Assembly (NCBI GenBank): GCA_023055355.1
Contig: JALJCS010000015.1
Coordinates: 19,643,516-19,707,515 of the forward strand
Direction of reading: 5' to 3'
Source of the DNA: Agelaius tricolor
Taxonomy: Eukaryota; Chordata; Aves; Passeriformes; Icteridae
DNA: 64,000 bases
Within the stretch, counting starts at the first letter, position 1; each line of letters starts with the position of its first letter. Below the pieces are notes generated by a model. That model did not search any database and was not told the DNA's origin. It was given only the letters and a program-made list of their open reading frames with translations. Position numbers and translations under genes: made by a program. This document shows positions 38,381 to 48,800 of this stretch, piece after piece.

Positions 38381-38730
38381 GTGGGAAGAGCAGTGCTGGC
38401 TCCCAAAATCATCCCAGGGAACAAGAAAACACAGCCTGGCCTCCCCAGCTCCAGCATCTCACAATTCCTCCTCCTGTCCCTTCTTCCTTGACAGGAGAGA
38501 CCATCCCCACCTGGCTCTGACCCTTCAGGAGGGTTCAGAGAGTGAGAAGGTCCCTAAATATCATCCCAGATCTCCAGAAATTTCCCCCCAGGCTGCCAGA
38601 GCAGGCAGGGAGCCCCTGGTTTGCAGTCTGGAGCTGCACAGAGCCTGATGACCCCCCCAAGCCCAGCCTTTCACCTCAATATCAGCGAATCCCAGTGTGT
38701 GGGACCACCAGGAATGTGACATTTGCCAGA
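38381..38730 (+). repeat. 350-bp duplicated segment, copy B, with a partial internal duplication
   Basis: Direct copy of 25597-25947, 12.8 kb away. It is followed at 38726-38785 by a second copy of its own middle (CAGGCTGCCAGAGCAGGCAG ... CCCCTGGTTTGCAG), which copy A lacks. Confidence 0.95.
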
Positions 38731-39600
38731 AATTTCCCTTCAGGCTGCCAGAGCAGGCAGGGAGCCCCTGGTTTGCAGCCTGATGAACCAGCCCCCCCAG
38801 TGATTTGCTCAATTAAAAAAAAATTGATTTGCTCAATATCAGCAAATCTTCAAGTTCCCTTCCCACCCAAACCGCTCCAGGACTCTTTGCCAGCTGCACC
38901 ACCCCAAAGCCAGAGAGGGTGTGAAGATGCAGCCCCAAAGCAGAGGCTGAGCCCAGGGAGAGGCACAGCCCCGCACTGCAGATCCTGGGCAGCCCCAAAT
39001 TCCCTGCAAGCTGCTGCCAGCCCTCCCAGCAGGGCCCTAAATCCACCCGGACCTCCCTGGCTCCAGCTGGCTGAACAAGCTGGCAACAGCAGCAAGAGAG
39101 GCAAAGCCTCTTCTACTGAGGGGGAAAAAAAAAATCAACAAAAAAGATTGGGAGAAGTCTCCATAAATCCTGAGGCAGTTACTGGTGGAGAGGACTCCCC
39201 TCCTCCTGCTCCACACTGCAGCACAAATTATGGCCCCAGCTTCGCTGTTGTTCAGTGATGAACATCTGAAAAGGCTGTGACAGATGAGAGGAGGGATGAT
39301 TTAACAGCCATAAATCCAGCCAGCTTAGAGGTGTTTTTACAACCAAACCCATCTTGAATCCCCTCTGTTATGAATACTTATCACTCCCAGACACTGCCAC
39401 AATGGAAAGATTTTTAACAGCTTTAATAGAGACGCAATAAAACCCCCAGAGCCGGGCGAGCAGCCGTCCTTTGATCCCTCCCGAGGGAGGGAGAGGGGCT
39501 GGGAGCTGCTGCCTGGGCTGCAGCAGCCTCTGGGCTGACCCTGGCTTTAATGGAGGGGTGGAATCACCCCAGAGCTGGATCAGCTTCCCCAAAGCTGCTG

Positions 39601-39631
39601 CATTTAATTAATTAATTAATTAATTAATTAC
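39601..39631. repeat. (AATT)n microsatellite
   Basis: About seven TTAA/AATT tetramers in a row. Confidence 0.95.
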
Positions 39632-39837
39632 CACCGGGCAGGGAAGGGGGACAGGGGACAGGCTGGGCCTGGGACATCCAGTACCTTCTCCAGGGGCTCC
39701 TCCTGCAGTCCCCACCTCACACCTGCCCTGCCCACCTGCAGGGATTTAAACCAAGGCTGCATTAATGACCCCCCCTGGGTGTGGTGACACCACTTTTTAA
39801 CAGTAATGACTAAATTGGCTCAATGGCCACCACCTGA

Positions 39838-40115
39838 GCAGGACAGGGACACTGTCCCTTGGCATTTCCCAAACAGGACAGGGATGTTCTCCCTTGGCAT
39901 TTCCCCAGCAGGACAGGGATGTTCTCCCTTGGCATTTCCCAAACAGGACAGGGACACTGTCCCTTGGCACTTCCCAAGCAGGACAGGGATGTTCTCCCTT
40001 AGCACTTCCCCAGCAGGACAGGGATGTTCTCCCTTGGCATTTCCCAAGCAGGACAGGCATGTTCTCCCTTAGCACTTCCCCAGCAGGACAGGGACACTGT
40101 CCCTTGGCACTTCCT
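39838..40115. repeat. 35-bp minisatellite, eight copies of two types
   Basis: GGACAGGGA recurs at exactly 35-bp steps (39841, 39876, 39911, 39946, 39981, 40016, 40051, 40086). Type A carries CACTGTCCC and type B carries TGTTCTCCC; the order is A B B A B B B A. Confidence 0.97.
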
Positions 40116-41049
40116 GGAGCTCAGGAGATCTCCTGGCTCCAGGGTAACTGGTCATGGATCTCACACCATCCCAGGCTGGGATTCAGCAGCCCCAAATCTC
40201 ATCTCCACTTCCTAAAGTGCCCCTGCAGCCTCCCAAAACAATTCTAAGCACCCAGGCAGCAAAACCAGGAAAAGGGGGGGGGTGCCAGGGGGCACCTGCT
40301 GCAAAGGGCACGTGGAGCTGGGCAAATACCTCAGGAACAAGCCCCTCCCTTCCTGTACACATAAACTTATCAGGCACAGCCGGGTGATAAGGAATCCAGC
40401 AGGTGGAGGGAACAAAATTGATCCCAGGCTCTTTGTTTTCCACAGCTGAGCAGTCCACACCCAGGGAAAACACCCAAGCTTTGGGGCTGCTGGGTTTCCC
40501 TCCTGCACAGGGGGTAATTCAATAAAAACAAGGAACAGGGAAAGCTCCTTCCTCAGAGAAACGTGGCTACCGAGAGAGAAACCAGCCCTGCAGGACAAGG
40601 AACAGGCTCAGCTTGGCCTCACAGAGACCTGAGGGGACGTGGACTCTGAATCCTGGGTGGAATGTGACGTTCCCAGCCTGCTAACCTAAGGGAACATCTT
40701 TTCTTTTAATAAGATAATACTGAGTAATTGATTTTTAAATACACTGAAATCAAATGTCCCGAGGCCAGAACAAGATCCCAGCTCTGCCATCAGCTCCGAG
40801 GCCACTGGCAGAGATGGAAAGCACAAGGGAAAAGAAAATAAAATGAAATCTCCTTCAAGTGCCTCTCTGGCTCCGGGGCAAATGTGAATATCTCTGTAAA
40901 AGGTACAACAATTTTTCTCTATTAAAAAATAGATTATCAAAAGGGAGAAGCTGGTGGAGGCACCAGGGAGCAGCGAGGTCAAACAATGGGGAGAAAATCC
41001 ATCTGCTTAAAAAACACAACAACAATTGAGCAAAAATATTCATTTCTAA

Positions 41050-42838
41050 GATAATTTATTCCAATCTCTCTCTCTCACATCCTATCCTTCACACAGTCCC
41101 AGTCAAGGAGGGTTCATGGCTATTTTTTTATTGGATTTTAATTGTTTTTATAGAAAAATACACATGCAAATAATATATATATACTTCAGCGCTGAACATT
41201 TCTTTTCATGTTGGAAAAAATAATAATAATAATAATAAAGAAATGAAGGAGGATTTGGGAAAGACCTGAGTGGAGACAGAGCCAGGGAAGGCCATGGGGA
41301 TGGGATGCTCCAGGATGCTGAGCTGCTCATGGTACAGCACATTTGATCCAGCAGGAAGGGATTTATTGGGATGAGGGACCAACATCAGCCCCTGCCCCCA
41401 GCAAAAACCCTTCTCCAGTGACTCTGCCCAGGTTTGGGAATGGCCAAGGAAAAATTGGTGCTGGATTTGTCCTTCCTACAAGACCCAGTACGGATCCCAT
41501 CCCCAGCAGCAAGGGAAGCCCAGCTTAGGTAAAAGCATCACTTTGATGCTTGGAAATGACACCAGAAGCCAAGAGCTACATGGAAAAATTATCCTTTTAT
41601 GCTATTTCCTATGGGATACAGCTGGCAGCACAGGGGAAAATGGATTGTTGGAAACCTGGACTCGTGTTTCAGGATGATGTTTTTGGGGTGAGACTGTTGA
41701 ACCCTGGGCTGTGCAGGGCTGGGGGTTTCTGCCCCTGTGGGCTGCTCCTTGCAGAGGGGAGCAGCGATGTCCCCATGTCCCCAGCAATGTCCCCATGGCC
41801 CCAGCCTCTCTGCAAACACCATGCCAAGGTCCAAGGGATAAAACAGAGCTGCTGCCCCTGGAGCAGAACAGGAGGTGTCCTTTGGACAGGGCTGGTTCAG
41901 GTTTGATGGATGAGCAGCTGGAGCAAAGGAGGGGGCAGAGAGGAGCAGCCTGGGGAAGGAGGACATGAATCTACTGCCACAGGATGCCAGGAGGCTTTGG
42001 GAAATGTCACAATGCAGCAGCATCCCGGCACTGACAGGGCAGCAGGGAGAGGGATGAGGTTTTGTCATCTCCTCCCAAGGCAAGCAGAGCTCCTCTGCCT
42101 CTGCCTGCCATCCTGCCCAAGGCCATGGCTTTTTTCCTACTGATCCAGGCTAATGCTATGGAGCAAACTGCTGTCCCTTTGCCCAGAGGTACAAACCCAC
42201 ACAGGCAGCACAGTGAAGGTTTCCCAAGGGAAGGATTTCCCTCCAGCTCCCAAGGAGGATGCACCAGAGCTCTGCCATCCCCACCTCTGCCCCCAGCACG
42301 GCCCTGCCCATGTCCCCAGGCAGTGGTGGCACCCTGGAGCCAGCACAGAGCCTGACTGGGTGGTGGCCGGGTGCAGCCCCAGCTCCTGCCTGTGCTCCCT
42401 GCATCCCGGGTGCAGCTCCAGCACCAGCAAGGGGACTCCAGCAGGGAAAGGCAACCTCGGATCCCTCTGGATTTGCCACCAGAGCCCTCAGCATGGGGGG
42501 CTGCGCACACAGCGCCTGGGGGCTGCACAGCCACGCTCTTCCTGCTTTCTCCTTGCGTTTTGTTTCGCTTTTTAACCAACCAAATTCACTTTTGGGAGCG
42601 TCTACTCCGGCAACAGAGGCGGGAGGGTCTGGCGAGGGCGGGGGCTGTTTGGCTCCTATGTCTACAGGCTGCCCTGGGGCAGCTCTAGAGTTTGATGGAC
42701 GATCATGCAGGTTGTATTGCAGCTCGCGTGTGTGGTTTGGTTTGTAGGTAGCCCAGCTGCAGTCTCAGGTAGCCCCGGGCGTGGGCTCCTCTCCCTCCCC
42801 ACCTGGCCGGCCGCCGTCTCTCCGCCTCTGCCCGGCGG
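41050..42838 (-). other. KIAA0513: Probable 3' UTR of KIAA0513 with candidate poly(A) signals
   Basis: Left of the stop codon there is no further coding exon. On the minus strand AATAAA occurs at 41362-41367, 41127-41132 and 41055-41060. The last two lie in AT-rich sequence typical of a transcript end, giving a 3' UTR of roughly 1.5-1.8 kb. The human 3' UTR is also long. Extent is inferred; RNA evidence is needed to choose the signal. Confidence 0.45.
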
Positions 42839-42888
42839 CTACTCCGGGGCCATCTGCTCGATGTGGTCACTGAGCAGCTTGTATTGCT
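42839..42888 (-). CDS. KIAA0513: KIAA0513 last coding exon (residues 403-418 and stop)
   Basis: Encodes [16 protein letters not shown] and a TAG stop, following an acceptor TTCCCAG. The 3' UTR continues to the left in the same exon. Confidence 0.95.
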
Positions 42889-45800
42889 CTGGGAAGGAGA
42901 GAGAGAAGGGCTCAGGGAGGCTGCTGAACCATCCCGTCCGCGCTCCATCCCCCGGGCTCTCCCCTACCTTCGTCCAAGTTGCCGATGGTCGCCTGCTTCT
43001 TCAGGAAGTCACTGCAGAGCTTCTTGTTGAGGCCAAAGGCCAGCATGTTGTGGATAAAGGTGCTGAGGGAGGACAGAGATGCTCTGGGTGAGAGAATGGC
43101 CAGGCTGCCCCTTCTTCCCCCCACCTTCCTCCTCCTCTCCACAGCCCCTTGCAGCAGGCACCGGGATGATGCTCAGCTCGGTGCCTTGGGGTATTCAACA
43201 GAAGGGGCAGGAGCAGGTCCCAGGGAGAAGCCTCAAAGATGCTCTGCACCATAAGGGATGTCCCCAGAGGGAGATCAGCTGGGAGGTGTCCCCAGGGGCG
43301 GTGCCCGTGCCCTGCTCACCCCAGCTGCCCGAAGGTGATGTTCTCATTGAAGCGCAGGCTGTCGTCACGCTCCTCCTGCGTCATGTGGCACCACTTCTCC
43401 CTGCAAGGAACGAGCCAGTCTGGCACCACTCTGTCACCACTGTCACCTCAGCACCCCCTGCCTGCTTTCTCCCACCCTGGACCACATTGCTGGAGGACAG
43501 GAAAGCACCCAGAGCCCCTTGGAGCACAGGAGAGCTCCTGGCTGTGGTGCTGGGTGTTGGATGAGCTCACAACATGGATCCATCTGCAGAGCTCCTGCCC
43601 TGGAGCAAAGCAAGAGATGTCCCAGGAAAAAAAAAAAACAAACCTTGTTTAGCCTTGGCTTTGCCTGGAAAGGTCCTGATTAAGAGCTAAAAATGTCATT
43701 GATCCCTCCAGCACAGAGCTCACCTTCAGTGCCACCGTGTGCACGAGGAGGAAGCAGGGGTGGCCCTCCCAGCAGGGCTCTGCTGAAGCCCCCCAGCCTG
43801 GGAGGGTGACAGGGGGACACCAGGCAGCTGTCCCTCACCTGCAGCGAGGCTCCAACTCCCCGAATCCCAGCCAAGGTGCTCCCCAGACATACCTCCCCCT
43901 CGGACAGGGCAGGAGCTCCCACACCCCTCCCCACGGGCCAGCAGCGCCCTGAGGGTGCCCTGGCTCCACTCTGGCTCCCTGCAGCTGCAGCAGCACCTTC
44001 AGGGGTGGAGGGGTTAAAGCTCTGAGTGTTTGCAACCAGCTCTAGGCAGGGGCAGAGTCCCCAGCCCAGGAATCAAGCCTGTGCCACAGGGATGTCACTC
44101 GGGGTGGTGGCAGCAGGGCTCGGTGCCACAGGGATGTCACTCGGGGTGGTGGCAGCAGGGCTCGGTGCCACAGGGATGTCACTCGGGGTGGTGGCAGCAG
44201 GGCTCGGTGCATGCATGCCAGGGAAACTACAGCTCCAGGGTGAAGCCAGCCCCTTCCCAAGAACCAGGTGAGGTTACAGCCAAGGAAAGGAGGAGGAGAA
44301 GCGAGGAAAAACAGGGATAGGCAGAAGAAAAATGGAGGAGAAGGAAGAGGAGAACACCAGGAGAAGAAGGGACGCTTGTAGCTGGCCAGAATACCAAGCA
44401 GGAGGGGGGAGCTGTGCTGGGGGGAAACTGGGATGGAGGGGGTCTCACCCAAAATTCAGAGAGGCTGGCTCAGCCCCAGTGTGCCTGGAACTGGAAGAAA
44501 ATGGGAAGTCAGACAGGCTGACCCCACAAAGGGAACCGGTCCCCACTAAATCACCCCAACCCAAATGTGCAAAGCGCTGAGCTGAGCCTGCAGCCAGCAG
44601 CTCATTGTTTACAGGGCTCTGGAAATGCACACAACATGTTTCAGGGGATTTTTTTTAAATAAAAGAAGGTGTAATTTCTCTCAGATAAAGCTTAGGATAG
44701 CAAATAAAACCCCCAGCCAAATGCAGAGGCTGAAAGGAGAGGGGAAGGATCAAATTAAGGGGCTTTGATTTCTGGAAGCAAAACTTCACAGACCCCACTG
44801 GCTCACTTACAGAAAAGGCATGTTTGTAACTCTTTTTTTCCTGCCTTTTTATGTTTTGGAGGGAGGAAGAAGGGAGAAAAAACATTATCAAAGTGCCCCC
44901 AAAAAAAGAAAATCTGGCCACGTTTCTGGCTTATTATTGGAGAGTAACGTGCCTGGGAAGGGAGAAAACCCACATGTGGCTCCACTCAAAGCCTTTGATC
45001 CTCACCAGCAGGACAGGAACAGGGGTGAGGAACCCCCTGGGCTGTGGGGTTGCATTTTGGGGTATCCAGGGAAGCCTTGCTGTGCCTGGAAGTGCTGAGA
45101 AGTTTCCATTAACTCCTTCCTCTCCCAGCAGCAGCAGGGTTTCCCCCCACACAGCAAACCCCAGCAGTGATAATTACAGCATCCCTCAGCCAGGACATTC
45201 CTCAGCCACACAGAAAATTCACTGCCAGGCTTCCGAAGCTCCTCATCCTCTTGCTAATGCCATCACCTGGAGGGATTTGCCCCCAGACCCCACACTCCAA
45301 GAGAGCAGTGACTGTTCCCAGCTCGTGGCCCCGAGGACACGCTCCCAATTGTGACATGCAGCCCTCCCCATTTGCAATTTTAATCTCGTTAAGGGATGGC
45401 AGCAGAAAAGTGCATTAAAAATGGAAAAGGAGCAGCTTTTCCAGCTGGCAAAGGATCCCCAGCACCTCTAAGTGGCAGCATAAGCCAGGAGCAAGCAGGA
45501 AGGACAGGAGAGGGAGATGCTTTCTACACAAAGAGACTCAGTTCATGCCCAGAACCTGCCCAGAGGGATGTTCCCAGAGAAATAGCACAGCTTGAAACCA
45601 TTCAGGCTCCTTTTTAAGAGCCACATGAAAGAGGAGCCACTCTAAACCCCTCAGGCCCTTGGGGAGGGCGATGCTCACGCTCCAACCTCCGGCAGCTGCT
45701 CCTCCTCCTCCTCCATGGAGGAAGGGCCTTGCAGAGCCTCCCAAAACACATCCCCCCATCCCCAGGGCAGGATCTGGACCTGAAGGGAGCCTGTGGGCAC

Positions 45801-48800
45801 TAAGGAAGGACAGGGACAGACACACCTCTTCTCCTCTTCCTCCCCAGTGTTCCCTCTGGAGCGGCGGCAGAAACGGGGCCCACAAAGGTGGCGCGTGAAA
45901 AGGTCATGCAAGACAGAGGGGTGGAGGGGAACGGAGAGAGGAAGAGATGGAAGAAGGTTGTTAGAGGCAGAGAGAGACAGGAAAGAGAGAGAAAAAGAGG
46001 AGTTTAGTTCTGATTCCTTCCCCCCTCCCCTGCCCTCCCCACCCAGAGGAGGAAAAGCCTCCCCAAAGGTCTCGCAGAGGACAAAGCCCGGCCACCCCAG
46101 AGATGTCCTGGTCACCCCAGCACAGAGGTGGCCTCAGCCCCATCCTCATGGATCTTCTGGGCATCTGCCATGGCCAAGGACCGACCTGCAATTCCAAACC
46201 CAGCCCCAGCCACGTCCTCCCAGCAGGGATTGCCATCCTCAGCTCCCTGTAAGGATTCTGCATCCTCTGCAGAGGACTCGGGGGGGTCACCACCACCTCC
46301 CAACCCCCTGAGACACTCAGAATTCTCCAGGCTGCAGCTCCCAAAGCTCCTTTGTCAGCCAGGCTTGCTCCTGCAGCCCAGGCAGGCTCAGCCATCAGAT
46401 TAATTGGGAGAGGCACTGGGAGCAGGGAGCAGCTGCCGGTGGCGTCTGTCCTTGTGAGGCACTTGCTGCTGCTAATTTGGGGCTTAATCAGAGCAAATGC
46501 AGTCATGGCCACACTGCTGCTCTGTAGGCTCTTCCCGTGCTTGCTTGGGAGGAAAAAAGGGAAGCAATAAAGGGGAAAACAGGGATTGATCCGAGAGCTG
46601 AGGCTGGCACAGCATCCCAGGACTGTGAGCCAGGGCTGCTGCGCTCAGCTCGGGGTTTGGGGGGACACAAAGGGGGCTGGCAGAGCTCTGAAACGGGGAA
46701 AACGGGCAGCTCCAGGGCTCTAAGGAGAGCTCAGAGCCTCAGGCACTGCACAGACAGCGGGAGGGGCTGGCTGGGAATGGGAAACTGCTGCCAGGAGAGG
46801 AGGGAGAGGCTGGAGCCCTCACACAGCTCCGGGTGCAGCGAGAGATGGGCACAAGCTTGGTGAGTGCCTCACCCACTTCTGCACCCCCTGACATGAGCAG
46901 CCTCATCCCTGGCAGGTTTATTCCAATTTGGGGGCTGGCAGTGCCACCATTGCCAGCTTCTCTCCTTGCTGGCTGCTCCTGGGCACAGCTGGGACATCCC
47001 CTCCATCCTGGTGGCTGCACCGAGCACCTCCCAGACCTGCTGGCAAACTCAGCACCAGCTGCCTGAGCCCTGGCTGGGATTTCTGGGCACATCTCTAGGG
47101 TTTGGTTCCTCCAAAAATGCTGCAACAGCAAGCAAGAAACCCTTCCTGTTCCCAAAGCCCTGCCAGGCTGCAGATCTCACCAGCACTGCCCGCTGCCCAG
47201 CACTCCCGGCAGGATTCCAGTGGGGATGGAAATCAGAGCATTTCCCCAGGGCTGGACAAGCTCAGGGCTGTTGGGAGGAGCCCCCTGGGGGGCTGGAGGG
47301 GAGACAGGGTGTCCTTTTCCCACAGGGACGTGTCCTACCTGGTGGTGGGGGACCTCTTCCTGCGCTCGCAGTGCACGGCGTCGAAGAAGGCGGCGTTCCA
47401 GAAACGGAGGTTGTGCCTGCAGGGAGGGAGGGAACGGTGGGAATGGTTAATTGGGGTTTATAATTGGGTACCACAGAGCGCCCAGAGCAGCTGGGGCTGC
47501 CCCTGGATCCCTGGAATTGTCCAAGGCCAGGTTGGACAGAGCTTGGAGCAGCCTGGGACAGTGGATGGGATGATGGGATGGGAGGATGGGATGGGAGGAT
47601 GGGATGGGAGGATGGGATGGGAGGATGGGATGGGAGGATGGGATGGGAGGATGGGATGGGATGGGAGGATGGGATTTAAGGTCCCTTCCAACCCAAACCA
47701 CTCCAGGATTCCCCAGTCTCACTCAGCCTGTCCTGAGCCCTCCCAAGGGTCAGGGTGGGCCAAACAAACCTGGCAGATTCCTGGAGCAGCCTTTAGTGGC
47801 TGCACACACGCTCTCATTAGCACAAGGGACGTGCCAAAGCCAAGGCCAGCTCTGTCAGGGGCACTGGTGAACACTGGGGACACGTGGCCAGCAGGACAAA
47901 CCCTCCCCAGGCAGGAGCCAGCTCGCCCTGGGGCTTTACCAGATCGGCTGCTGCTTGAGGTGCATGTACAGGTAGATCTTCTCCCCTTTCTTCTCCTCCT
48001 CTGGGCTCTGCAGGGACACTGTGGGGACACACAGTCACACACCAGCACCCGGGGGACTCCCAGCTTCCCACCCACGTGGGGATTTTGTGCTCCCTCCCAG
48101 TCTGGAGGCTGAGCAGTGGGATGGATTGCAAACCAAACACATCCCTGCAATGGAAGGAGGAGCTCTGAGTGCCCTTGGAGGGCAGGGCTCAGCCCTGAGG
48201 AAGGCAGGAATGCCCCAGGAGGATCCTGGAGGGACGGGGCCGCTGCTCTGGGAGCACACAGACTGATGCACCACCAAAGCCCAGGGGCAGTGGGTGCCAA
48301 AACCTCTGCGGCCTGAGACACTGAGGACAAGATCCTTGCAGAACGGGAGTTGTGACTGGAATTTCAAACCCAGCCCCAAGGAATTCCAGCATTTCCACCC
48401 CTCTCTCCTTCCCCAGGGGTGCCTTGGCTATTCCTATTTCAGTGATGCTGGCTGCACTCACCTGTCTTCTTCAGCTTCTCCTTTGGTTTGTCTTCACCTT
48501 CTCTGTGGCACAAGAAATCAATGTCAACTCCAAAAACCCTGTCCCCCCCAACAGCCCATGACCCCCTGGCAGAGGGAACCTCGTTTGAGAGACCCCCTGA
48601 TCCCATGCCACCATCCCCAGGGCCAGAAAGGTGACAAAGAGGCAGTGAAACAGGGACATCCCTCCCCTCAGTACAGAGACGATGCACAAGATCACCAGCT
48701 TGGAACCACACAACTCCATGGCTGCCTCGGTTCTGAGACAAATCAGGAGGCATCAGGACAATGGCCAAGGGAAACAGGACTCCCAGACCATGAGGTGACA

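Larger units (their letters stand above)
37386..41049. other. Intergenic between the repeat block and KIAA0513
   Basis: AT-rich to about 38050 (loose ATTATCTATTAAA phrases), then GC-rich with duplicated segment B, the AATT run and the 35-bp array. 39360-39480 and 40690-40960 look single-copy and AT-balanced. No exon of a second gene was found. Confidence 0.45.
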
